Positions 1 through 6,702 are shown, counted from the stretch's first letter. The stretch: 8,312 bases of DNA from an uncultured Mycoplasmatota bacterium (GCA_948469295.1 CAOKLK010000019.1:1-8312), one strand, 5' to 3'. A program made the numbers and translations. The notes: generated from the sequence alone by a model not told the origin.

Positions 1-531
1 TATAAGAATACTTGTATTACAAATACCCCCTATACTTCTTCCAAACAAAATATCACTCATTGAATAGACCATTTCATTCGCAATCTCTGTAGCATTTCGA
101 TAATCAATTGAAAAAACACTTCCAAAGACAAAAGCAAACAAAAAGGATCCAACCCACAAAGGACTAATTGTAATTTTTGGAAAAAATGAAAAAAGAAGCA
201 AAAACAATAATAAACAAAAGGCAAAAAACAAAATAGATATTTGAAACGGCATAAGAAGAGCAATAGCTAAACCATAAATTGAATACTTCCATACCAATTT
301 CTTTTTTAGCTGTAATGAACGAAAATAATCTACCAAATATCCCATCAAAAAACCAATGACAGCCAGAAATAAAGGTTTAAAAATAAAAATCCAAGAACTA
401 TCATGATTTAAAAAAGGCAAAATTCCATTTTTATATATCCCATAACCAATAAGTGGTAAAAAAGCAAAAAACAAATGATAAAAATAAGAATTTTCTGAAC
501 TATATTGTAATTTAGGACGTTCTTCCGTCAT
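1..531 (-). CDS. rnfD: Divergent RnfD-like membrane subunit (partial, C-terminus beyond left edge)
   Basis: This reading frame is open from an ATG at 529-531 to the window edge (177 residues) and has no stop, so it is 3'-truncated by the window. It is hydrophobic, with membrane segments near residues 17-34, 47-66, 84-116 and 124-141. The family RnfD/NqrB carries FMN covalently on a Thr and forms part of the ion-translocating membrane core. Recognition rests on position in the operon and on weak motif matches: YGLAIALLMP (86-95) resembles the usual TGLLLALNLP, and GRSIGGICNTS (164-174) resembles GNIPGSIGETS. The GGLGQNxFNPA motif is not recognisable, and the SGAT flavin site is reduced at best to NAT (146-148). 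The start overlaps the rnfC end by 20 bp and has a good ribosome site, AAGGGTGAG at 536-544, 4 nt before the ATG. It could be an RnfD-derived protein that no longer carries FMN. Confidence 0.68.
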   Translation of the reverse strand, partial: MTEERPKLQYSSENSYFYHLFFAFLPLIGYGIYKNGILPFLNHDSSWIFIFKPLFLAVIGFLMGYLVDYFRSLQLKKKLVWKYSIYGLAIALLMPFQISILFFAFCLLLFLLLFSFFPKITISPLWVGSFLFAFVFGSVFSIDYRNATEIANEMVYSMSDILFGRSIGGICNTSILI

Positions 532-1681
532 TTTTCTCACCCTTTAAATACTTTCTTAAATTGATATGAGAAGGACAAACATACGAACACAATCCACATT
601 GAATACAACGACTTGCATCCTTTAAATCACCCTTATCATAAACCCTTTTAGGATTACAAGAAACTGGACAAACAGAAACACATTTTCCACAAGAAATACA
701 TTCCAATTCTTCCAAACATTCCTCTTTCATAACTAAAATTGATTTCAAATCCTTAGTAACAATTAAATGTTCTAAAATTCCAGTTTTTCCTTTCATTAAT
801 CCATTAAATACATACGATACCTTAGATTCTTTTGGTATTTTAATACAATCTGCAAATATATCACTGACCAAGGTCCCCACTTTTGCTTCCATAATTTGTG
901 GATTTTTTATTCCATTACCACTTACCGTAAATATAACTTCTGTTTCATACCGCTTCTTTTGAACAACTTTCATAATAGTAAGCAATTCACTAGGAGTAAA
1001 TAATATGCATTCTTCCCGAATTTGAAAATATTCACTCAAAAAAGGCTCTTGCCCAATCAAATAATAATCTGGAACCAAACATAACTCCATCTCGGTATAA
1101 GTTCCCAACTTATCTTCCAAAGAAACAATATTTTCTCGATCATTATTTTTTACCACAATCATAGTTTTACAAACCATCAATTTCTCACGCATAATATCCA
1201 AAACAGACAAAATATCATTCGTATATTCTTTATTAATAAAAATTTCATTAGCAACATAAGGTTCATCTTCTACCACATTTAATATTAAAACAGAATTTTG
1301 ATTCACCTTTCGAAGCTTACGAGCGATATCAAAACACAAATGTTCTTCCAAATCTATAATATATTTTTCCAAAGGAACTTTTCGCAAATCTTTTAAAGCA
1401 GCAGTTCGATGAAAAAAATTTTCTTGATAATTATTTAAAATAGACAAACAAGAAACCAAATTTCCATTCACATCCATACAGTACTTACTACCAGTAATAG
1501 TTCCAGAAACAGGACTTACTACAAAATTCGTTAACTTTTCCTCTTTCAAAACCTCTTTTTTACACAACAAAGGATCTTCTTTTGAAACAGGAACATATAC
1601 ATATTTTGGTGAAGAATAACGCGTAATCTGACTTTGTAATTTAATGGTATAATCTTTCTGTAACGTTAAATATTTTCTCAT
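512..1681 (-). CDS. rnfC: RnfC-like iron-sulfur subunit of an Rnf-type complex, lacking the FMN/NADH loop
   Basis: The 389-residue protein is shorter than the usual RnfC (about 430 or more). RnfC is the peripheral subunit that links NAD(H) to the membrane-bound Rnf chain through FMN and two [4Fe-4S] clusters. The N-terminus resembles the RnfC barrel-sandwich region (PVSGTIT at 57-63). Residues 250-276 match the SLBB-like VTGxxVxxP region (VSGNGIKNP at 253-261), followed by FNGLMKGKTG (292-301) in place of GGPMMG. Two ferredoxin motifs are intact: Cys328/331/334/338 and Cys359/362/365/369, the latter in the typical CSYVCP context. The GxGGAxFPT FMN/NADH loop expected before the EPY motif (140-142) is absent: residues 101-140 contain no glycine. 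The YPxGxE segment is also not recognisable. The ATG at 1681 is preceded by GGTGA. It is the first gene of an operon with rnfD. Family assignment is fairly sure; NADH oxidation is doubtful. Confidence 0.8.
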   Translation of the reverse strand: MRKYLTLQKDYTIKLQSQITRYSSPKYVYVPVSKEDPLLCKKEVLKEEKLTNFVVSPVSGTITGSKYCMDVNGNLVSCLSILNNYQENFFHRTAALKDLRKVPLEKYIIDLEEHLCFDIARKLRKVNQNSVLILNVVEDEPYVANEIFINKEYTNDILSVLDIMREKLMVCKTMIVVKNNDRENIVSLEDKLGTYTEMELCLVPDYYLIGQEPFLSEYFQIREECILFTPSELLTIMKVVQKKRYETEVIFTVSGNGIKNPQIMEAKVGTLVSDIFADCIKIPKESKVSYVFNGLMKGKTGILEHLIVTKDLKSILVMKEECLEELECISCGKCVSVCPVSCNPKRVYDKGDLKDASRCIQCGLCSYVCPSHINLRKYLKGEKNDGRTS

Positions 1682-1696
1682 AGTTTCACCATTTTA

Positions 1697-1725
1697 ATTA
1701 TACTATGACTTCTTTTAAGAGTAAA
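1697..1725 (-). promoter_or_regulatory. Predicted promoter of rnfC
   Basis: On the minus strand a perfect -10 (TATAAT, 1697-1702) lies 17 bp from a -35-like TTTACT (1720-1725). The expected transcription start is near 1690, giving a leader of only about 9 nt that begins at the ribosome site GGTGA. The half-sites GACTT (1707-1711) and AAGTC (1724-1728), 12 bp apart, form an inverted repeat over the spacer and -35 that might be an operator. The hexamers are seen; activity is inferred. Confidence 0.5.
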
Positions 1726-1746
1726 GTCTATTAAAATCACCAAATA

Positions 1747-1890
1747 TTATATTGTTAATACTACCCGAAAAATCCCACTAACATCTGTTCTTCCATATTG
1801 GAATCCAAAGGCAAATATTCCAACACCCATTCTTGTTTCATAGTTTGAACTTCGTGTAAACCAAGGAGCACCAAGAAATAGACGATATTC
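1747..1890 (-). pseudogene. Decayed C-terminal fragment of a C-type-lectin/FGE-like surface protein
   Basis: On the minus strand an open stretch of 47 codons ends in TAA at 1747-1749. It is blocked upstream by TAG (1891-1893), with another in-frame TAA at 1903-1905, and it has no plausible start or ribosome site. It contains GAPWFTRSSNYE, then GVGIFAFGFQYG, and ends SGIFRVVLTI. This follows the closing pattern of C-type-lectin-fold/FGE-sulfatase-like surface proteins: an aromatic-rich WFxRGG element, aGxFaF, then FRxVL at the extreme C-terminus. The sequence ends in FRVVL, unlike the tails of the two surface proteins elsewhere in the window, so it probably came from a different member of that fold. 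It is best read as the remnant of a deleted or frameshifted gene. A short functional peptide is unlikely because no initiation site is visible. Confidence 0.6.
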
Positions 1891-1922
1891 CTATAAAGAA
1901 ACTTACAATTCTTAACATAACA

Positions 1923-3701
1923 TTACTTCTTTTTATCTTCTTTTCGTTCTTTCAAAAACTTTTGCAAATGAATAGCAATATCACTTGGAATAATTTTTTC
2001 AAGTTCTTCCAAACTAGCTTCCTCCATTTTAGAAACACTACCAAAAGCTTTAATCAAATCTTTCTTTCGTTTTTCACCAATTCCAGAAATGTGATCTAAA
2101 ATACTAGAAATACTTCCCTTACTTCGAATAGTTCGATGATAATGAATCGTATAACGATGCACTTCATCTTGCATACGAGTTAAATAATGAAATACCTTAC
2201 TATCTTTTGGAATCACAACTTCCTCATAAGTAGATCCATCAATCAAATCATTTGTTCGATGCTTATCATTTTTTCGAAGACCACATACCTTTATGTTTAA
2301 ATTTAAATCTTCCAAAACACTTTTACAAGCATTAATCTGATTAATTCCACCATCTACAATAATTAAATTTGGTAATTCTGTCTTATCAACCAATGCTCGA
2401 TAATATCTTCGATAAATAACTTCTTTCATCGTATTATAATCATCATTTTTATCCACACTAATTTTATACTTTCGATATTCGCTTTTTGCTTCTCGACCAT
2501 TTTTAAAAACAACCATCCCACTAACAGAAAAATCTCCAAATAGATTAGAATTATCAAACAAATCAATTCGATCTAAAATATCTAATTTTAAAATATTCTT
2601 CAATTCTTCATTTGCAAGCTCTGTTTTTTCTTCATCCTTAATCGTTAACAAAAGCTCATTTTCCAAATTAATCTTGGCATTCAAACTTGCCATATCTAAA
2701 AGCTTACGCTTACTCCCTTTCGTTGGAGTAATACATTTAGTTTTCAAAATATCTCCCAGAATTTCTTGATTCAATTCCTGTTCCAATAAAATTTCTTTTG
2801 GGATTTCATGTCTCGAATAAAAATTTAACAAATAAGTTTCCATCTCATCAATATATTCACTAATAACTGGAAAAATATCTGTATGCCCTCCAACCAATTT
2901 TCCATTTCGAAGAAAAAATATTTGCAAACTAAGATATCCTTTATCAAAAAAATACCCTACTAAATCTCGATTGACCAAATCATGCAATTCCACTTTTTGC
3001 TTATCCAAAACAACATTAATATAATCTAACTCTCGTTTTAATTCCAAAGCCATTTCAAAATTTAAATTTTCACTATAAAGATTCATTTTTTCTTTAATCT
3101 TATTAGTTAAAATCTTATCATTTCCATTTAAAAAACTTAAAATTTCTCTTTCCATGTTCTGCAGTTTTTCTTGATTAATATTCTTTTCACAATAGCCCAA
3201 ACACTCTTCAATATGATAATACAAACATACTTTTTTCTGCTTCCCATCACATTTTTTCAACGGATACAAACGATTTAACAAATTAACTATCTTTCGTGCT
3301 GCATATGCATTAGGATAAGGTCCAAATAACTTTTTATTATCTTTTCTTCGAATATTTAAATATCGAGAAACTTTTAATTTTGGATATGGTTTAGAAATAT
3401 ATTCAATGTAAGGATAACTTTTATCATCTTTCAATAAGATATTATATTTCGGATCATATTGTTTAATTAAATTAATTTCCATTATAAAAGCTTCAGTTTC
3501 ACTATTTGCTACAATATAAGAAAAATCAGCAATTTCACTTACCATTTTAGCTGTCTTACCAGTATGAGTACGATTAAAATAAGAAGACACCCGACGATGC
3601 AAATCTTTTGCTTTTCCAACATAAATAATAACACCATCTTTATTCTTCATTTGATAAGAACCTGGCATATGAGGAACTAAACTTAATTTATCTTTAAACA
3701 T
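1923..3701 (-). CDS. uvrC: UvrABC excinuclease subunit C
   Basis: UvrC makes the 3' and 5' incisions around bulky DNA lesions after UvrA-UvrB recognition, in the cytoplasm. At 592 residues it is of normal length. Domain order: GIY-YIG nuclease (about 10-92, with GSYQM 14-18 and IYVGKAKDL 26-34); a cysteine cluster C151/C159/C167/C171 matching the known UvrC [4Fe-4S] site; UVR motif (about 201-236), the UvrB-binding helix pair; RNase H-like endonuclease (about 375-520); and a helix-hairpin-helix tail (ISGIGEKRKK at 538-547). The RNase H-like site appears intact by comparison with E. coli: Asp383 (LFDNSN), Asp421 (DDYNTM), Asp450 (IVDGG) and His516 (DEVHRY). The ATG at 3701 follows GGGTGAAGG. 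The gene is transcribed away from yigZ, and no intrinsic terminator is visible after its stop. Confidence 0.97.
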   Translation of the reverse strand: MFKDKLSLVPHMPGSYQMKNKDGVIIYVGKAKDLHRRVSSYFNRTHTGKTAKMVSEIADFSYIVANSETEAFIMEINLIKQYDPKYNILLKDDKSYPYIEYISKPYPKLKVSRYLNIRRKDNKKLFGPYPNAYAARKIVNLLNRLYPLKKCDGKQKKVCLYYHIEECLGYCEKNINQEKLQNMEREILSFLNGNDKILTNKIKEKMNLYSENLNFEMALELKRELDYINVVLDKQKVELHDLVNRDLVGYFFDKGYLSLQIFFLRNGKLVGGHTDIFPVISEYIDEMETYLLNFYSRHEIPKEILLEQELNQEILGDILKTKCITPTKGSKRKLLDMASLNAKINLENELLLTIKDEEKTELANEELKNILKLDILDRIDLFDNSNLFGDFSVSGMVVFKNGREAKSEYRKYKISVDKNDDYNTMKEVIYRRYYRALVDKTELPNLIIVDGGINQINACKSVLEDLNLNIKVCGLRKNDKHRTNDLIDGSTYEEVVIPKDSKVFHYLTRMQDEVHRYTIHYHRTIRSKGSISSILDHISGIGEKRKKDLIKAFGSVSKMEEASLEELEKIIPSDIAIHLQKFLKERKEDKKK

Positions 3702-3724
3702 AATCCTTCACCCATCATTAGTAT

Positions 3725-3752
3725 ACTATATTTTTTCTATTTTATCTGTCTA
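3725..3752 (-). promoter_or_regulatory. Predicted promoter of uvrC
   Basis: On the minus strand TAGACA (3747-3752) is separated by 16 bp from TATAGT (3725-3730). A second overlapping -10-like TATACT lies at 3720-3725. The element sits against the yigZ -10 on the opposite strand, so the two divergent promoters probably compete for the same 80-bp gap. Only the hexamers are seen. Confidence 0.5.
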
Positions 3753-3760
3753 TTTTAAGT

Positions 3761-3766
3761 TATAAT
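3761..3766 (+). promoter_or_regulatory. Predicted -10 element of yigZ
   Basis: A perfect TATAAT lies 15 nt before the yigZ ATG, with no convincing -35 upstream. A start near 3773 would leave a leader of about 9 nt that begins at the ribosome site GGTGAG (3773-3778). Confidence 0.4.
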
Positions 3767-3781
3767 AAATATGGTGAGATT

Positions 3782-4150
3782 ATGAATCTTTTACAAACTT
3801 ATACATTCGAAATCAAAAAATCCAAATTTATTGCCTATTTATATAAAATAGAACAAAAAGAAGACATGAAACAAATTTTAGACCAATTAAAAAAAGAACA
3901 CAAGAAAGCAAAACATATTCCTTATGCATACAAATTAAAAAATACGGCTGGCAAAAGTGATGACAAAGAACCATCAAATACTGCTGGAACTCCTATATTC
4001 CATTTATTAGAACGTTCATCCCTAGATAGTCATGCAATCTTTGTTGTTCGCTACTTCGGCGGTATTAAACTAGGAGCTGGAGGACTCACTAGAAGTTATA
4101 GTGAAGCTGCCAAACAAGTTTTAATTCCTACCAACGAAGAGAAATTATAA
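3782..4150 (+). CDS. yigZ: Short YigZ/IMPACT family protein (N-terminal domain only)
   Basis: The 122-residue protein covers the IMPACT (UPF0029) domain almost completely. KKSKFIAYL (12-20) matches the family N-terminus, HIPYAYKL (45-52) the central strand, DDKEPSNTAGTP (60-71) the usual DDGEPSGTAGxP, and VVRYFGGIKLGAGGLTRSYS (88-107) the family's most conserved signature. Typical bacterial YigZ proteins are about 200-210 residues because a DUF1949 domain follows; here the protein stops soon after the signature. Eukaryotic IMPACT modulates GCN2, but bacterial function is unsettled, with ribosome or translation links proposed. The ATG at 3782 follows GGTGAG by 3 nt. The gene diverges from uvrC and converges on the surface-protein gene, whose stop it overlaps. 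Family assignment is secure; function is not known. Confidence 0.92.
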   Translation: MNLLQTYTFEIKKSKFIAYLYKIEQKEDMKQILDQLKKEHKKAKHIPYAYKLKNTAGKSDDKEPSNTAGTPIFHLLERSSLDSHAIFVVRYFGGIKLGAGGLTRSYSEAAKQVLIPTNEEKL

Positions 4151-5539
4151 TTTTAAGATAAATGGAGAGGTAATTTCTCCTGTCCCCTCTGTTAATTTCA
4201 CAGATGGTATTAAATGCAGACTAGGATAAATTGCTAAATCTGCACACGATGCTCTATTTGACACTGAAATATAATCCTCAAAATAAAGATAAAATACATA
4301 ATAAGACCCACCAAGAGATTCAGTATAAGGAGATAATAACCATTGATTTTCAGTTGGTTTAGATAGCCAATTATTGTTTGGACAATCACTAACTTCTGGC
4401 TTATTCAATTGATGTAATACTGATTGTAAACAAATGTCTCGGCTCGTAGTACTTCCTCCACTGGTTGCATATCCATAATCACTTGGATACATAAGTCCTA
4501 CTTTTCCTTTCCAAGAAGAATATCTTTCCACTGTATCTGTACAATAAATATTATCGGAAGTACATATTTTTTCAATTTGATTACTTCTTTCAATATTATA
4601 TACATCAAAAGTATTAACATTATTATAAGTATGAGTATATCCATCATTACTTCCCGTATTCCAAGTGACACGATCTATCATACCCTTTGCTTCATTAGTC
4701 AAACCAGATTCTTGAAAATTACAATCACCTATAACATTTCTTTGAGCAATATAACAAGTTCCACTACTTCGATTCCAATATAAACTTCCTCCAACTACTT
4801 CAGTTTCATATCCAGGATTCAATAACTTCATAATATCTGCTTGACTCCACTCATTCACTCCTCCACCTGCATTAATATTAGATTCGCTAGTATCCCAAGA
4901 ATAAGAACCTATACTCTCGTTACGTACAAGTTTCACCCTTTGACCTTCTGGAGTATTGACAAGTCCTATCATTCGCCATAATTCTCCATTAAACCAAACA
5001 TAATTATTTGGATTACTTCCAGCATAGCGTAATTCTGTTTGTTTTAAATTTTGAACTTCAGTTTCATCAGTTGTATAGGTAATATTTGCATCATGATGTG
5101 GAATAGAATACAAACCAGATCCTGTCGTAACAACCGAAGTATTTTTAATTGTATCAATCAAAGTAATTTGTGGACCAAAATTGATTTTACATTTCGTTCT
5201 AGTATTCGCTAAATTTTGAATCAATGGTCCCCATGCTTCATAATCCCAAACTCCAGTACTTCCATTATTACAATCTACAGTTACCTTATAATCTTTTCCC
5301 TCTGGAATAGTTTCTAAATTAGTTTTATTTCCGGCTTCATCTTCTAATGAAAAAGAAAACATTACATCATAATTTTGATCTGGTACTCGACCTTTAATCA
5401 CATCAAATTCCTTTTTTTCTTCATACAAAGCAAAACTTCGAAGAACAATTACCACAGTAAATAATAAAACAATCAATCCAAGAACAATCACAATTCCTTG
5501 CTTCTTAGGATTTTTTGCTTGAAATTGTTTCATTTTCAT
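4145..5539 (-). CDS. Membrane-anchored surface protein, paralog of the gene at the right edge
   Basis: The 464-residue protein has a basic N-terminus (KNPKKQ), one membrane segment (about 14-34) and a large exterior part. No lipobox or LPXTG is seen, so it is probably held by an uncleaved signal-anchor. Residues 35-135 form a linker/beta-like region containing Cys90 and Cys117. Residues 177-461 form a Trp/Gly/Ser/Asn-rich domain starting NYVWFNGELWRMIG and ending GTGEITSPFIL. It resembles large paralogous families of hypothetical surface proteins in uncultured Mollicutes/Bacillota; I suspect a C-type-lectin-like fold but cannot show it. Cysteine pairs C262/C273, C326/C333 and C370/C386 could form disulfides. 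The ATG at 5539 is chosen over an in-frame TTG at 5551 because GGTGA (5545-5549) precedes the ATG and overlaps the TTG. A -10-like TATAAA lies at 5573-5578 without a clear -35. Ligand and role are unknown. Confidence 0.85.
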   Translation of the reverse strand: MKMKQFQAKNPKKQGIVIVLGLIVLLFTVVIVLRSFALYEEKKEFDVIKGRVPDQNYDVMFSFSLEDEAGNKTNLETIPEGKDYKVTVDCNNGSTGVWDYEAWGPLIQNLANTRTKCKINFGPQITLIDTIKNTSVVTTGSGLYSIPHHDANITYTTDETEVQNLKQTELRYAGSNPNNYVWFNGELWRMIGLVNTPEGQRVKLVRNESIGSYSWDTSESNINAGGGVNEWSQADIMKLLNPGYETEVVGGSLYWNRSSGTCYIAQRNVIGDCNFQESGLTNEAKGMIDRVTWNTGSNDGYTHTYNNVNTFDVYNIERSNQIEKICTSDNIYCTDTVERYSSWKGKVGLMYPSDYGYATSGGSTTSRDICLQSVLHQLNKPEVSDCPNNNWLSKPTENQWLLSPYTESLGGSYYVFYLYFEDYISVSNRASCADLAIYPSLHLIPSVKLTEGTGEITSPFILKL

Positions 5540-5544
5540 AAGAT

Positions 5545-5549
5545 TCACC
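5545..5549 (-). promoter_or_regulatory. Ribosome binding site that fixes the surface-protein start
   Basis: GGTGA on the minus strand lies 5 nt before the ATG at 5537-5539. The longer reading from TTG at 5549-5551 would start on top of this site and has no ribosome site of its own, so the shorter start is preferred. Confidence 0.65.
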
Positions 5550-5643
5550 AACCAATATTCTTTACTTTCTATTTTATAGTACTAATTTTATCACAATAAA
5601 TCTTACACTTCCACTATTTTTATACTAACAAAACAAAAATTTC

Positions 5644-5670
5644 AAAAAAAACATGAATCAAAAGTTCATG
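5644..5670 (-). terminator. Intrinsic terminator after trxA
   Basis: Read on the minus strand, CATGAA (5652-5657) and TTCATG (5665-5670) form a 6-bp stem with a 7-nt loop, followed by eight T residues (5644-5651). It begins a few bases after the trxA stop at 5677-5679. It separates the cvpA-trxA operon from the surface-protein gene downstream, which therefore needs its own promoter. Confidence 0.8.
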
Positions 5671-5676
5671 CATTTT

Positions 5677-5964
5677 TTACTGAAATAATTTTCGAATCTC
5701 TTCTTCTTCTAAAAAACCAATTTGTTTTTTTACTTCCACCCCGTTTTTAAAAACAATCATGGTTGGAATACTCATAACACCAAATTTAGTAGCAAGCTCT
5801 GGGTGTTCATCAACATTAATTTTAATAATATCAACATCATCCATTTTTTCTAAAACACTTCCAAGCATTTTACATGGACCACACCAATCTGCATAAAAAT
5901 CAACCAAATGAAGTCCGTCTTTTACAAGATCTTCAAATTTTTCTTCTTTTAAATATTTAATCAT
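5677..5964 (-). CDS. trxA: Thioredoxin
   Basis: This small cytoplasmic redox protein reduces disulfides in client enzymes, and is normally recharged by thioredoxin reductase. The 95-residue length is slightly below the usual 103-108. The active site WCGPCK (27-32) has both redox cysteines, Cys28 and Cys31. The cis-proline lies in SIPT (65-68), and QIGFL (81-85) matches the conserved glycine near the C-terminus. VDFYADWCGP is typical of TrxA. The ATG at 5964 is preceded by AGGAGAG, which begins inside the TAG stop of cvpA, so the two genes are 12 bp apart and probably co-transcribed and translationally coupled. An intrinsic terminator follows directly. A thioredoxin-like protein with another client is possible, but the sequence looks like a standard TrxA. 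Confidence 0.95.
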   Translation of the reverse strand: MIKYLKEEKFEDLVKDGLHLVDFYADWCGPCKMLGSVLEKMDDVDIIKINVDEHPELATKFGVMSIPTMIVFKNGVEVKKQIGFLEEEEIRKLFQ

Positions 5965-5976
5965 CTTCCATCTCTC

Positions 5977-6687
5977 CTATTCATATTTTGAAATAATATC
6001 ATAAGCGTCATTGATTTTCAATTTATCTTTTTCAATCAATTTCTTTGCACCATCTGGGGTAATAATAGAATACTTTAGTAATATATCCAAAGCTTCTTTA
6101 TTATATTCATCTTTATCATTAGCGTTCTTATACTTTTCTTTTAAACTATAGATTTCTTCAAATGATTGATAAGAAGACTCAACTACTCCAGAAATTACAG
6201 GTGTTTTATCCAAGATACCATTTGCTAATTTACTTTCCATGACATAAGGTGCTGTAAAACTAATTCGAGAAAGTAAAAATAAAAAAACAAATACATAAAT
6301 AAATTGTTCCAATAAACCAAAAATTGCTCCCAATATTTTGGATGGAATTCCAAGAACAATTGTAAATTTTAAAATCTTTTCCAAAAGTCCTGTCGCCTTA
6401 ATAGCAACTTGTAAAATTACATTTAATAAAATAAATATGATTAAAAAGGCAATGGCTTCATAAATTAAAATATTTAAAACCGTAACCCCTTGCAATGCTC
6501 CACTAAATTCAAAAAAAGGGAACACTGTGTACATAAACTTTGATAACGGATTTTTTAAATAATAAGACAAAATGATTACAATAATAATCCCAACAAACAT
6601 CGTAGCACTTTGAATCACACCTCGCTTAAATCCTAAAGCAGCACCACATAATAAACATAAAATAATAATTGCATCGACAATTCCCAC
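5977..6687 (-). CDS. cvpA: CvpA family membrane protein
   Basis: The 236-residue protein starts MGIVDAIIILCLLCGAALGF, followed by KRG, typical of the CvpA (colicin V production) family. Four membrane segments are visible at about residues 5-20, 27-44, 69-95 and 112-140, followed by a charged soluble tail (about 150-236, rich in Lys, Asp and Glu). Family members are inner-membrane proteins linked to envelope homeostasis and, in E. coli, to colicin V export and purF expression; the molecular function is not established. Translation starts at GTG (6685-6687), supported by an excellent ribosome site AAGGAGG 8 nt upstream. It is the first gene of a two-gene operon with trxA. In Bacilli, cvpA lies near rnhC, as it does here, where rnhC is divergent. 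Confidence 0.88.
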   Translation of the reverse strand: MGIVDAIIILCLLCGAALGFKRGVIQSATMFVGIIIVIILSYYLKNPLSKFMYTVFPFFEFSGALQGVTVLNILIYEAIAFLIIFILLNVILQVAIKATGLLEKILKFTIVLGIPSKILGAIFGLLEQFIYVFVFLFLLSRISFTAPYVMESKLANGILDKTPVISGVVESSYQSFEEIYSLKEKYKNANDKDEYNKEALDILLKYSIITPDGAKKLIEKDKLKINDAYDIISKYE

Positions 6688-6695
6688 AAAAATTT

Positions 6696-6702
6696 CCTCC
6701 TT
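6696..6702 (-). promoter_or_regulatory. Strong ribosome binding site of cvpA (GTG start)
   Basis: AAGGAGG on the minus strand lies 8 nt before the GTG at 6685-6687 and is the best Shine-Dalgarno match in the window. It decides the non-ATG start. Most other genes here use the GGTGA part of the consensus instead. Confidence 0.8.

Noticed and set aside
57..263. Minus-strand 68-codon ORF rich in Phe, Cys and Leu
   Set aside because: It lies in another frame inside the continuous rnfD reading frame, with composition expected from frameshifted membrane-protein DNA and no ribosome site.
1838..1918. Minus-strand 26-codon ORF from ATG 1918 in the rnfC-uvrC gap
   Set aside because: It has no ribosome site, and it overlaps the remnant in a different frame; the remnant frame has recognisable motifs and this one does not.
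4164..4180. Hairpin GGAGA/TCTCC as terminator for yigZ or the surface gene
   Set aside because: The stem is only 5 bp, it lies inside the surface-protein coding region, and no T-run follows on either strand.
4577..4783. Plus-strand 68-codon ORF rich in Ile, Ser and Thr
   Set aside because: It is antisense within the surface-protein gene, and its low complexity reflects the opposite strand.
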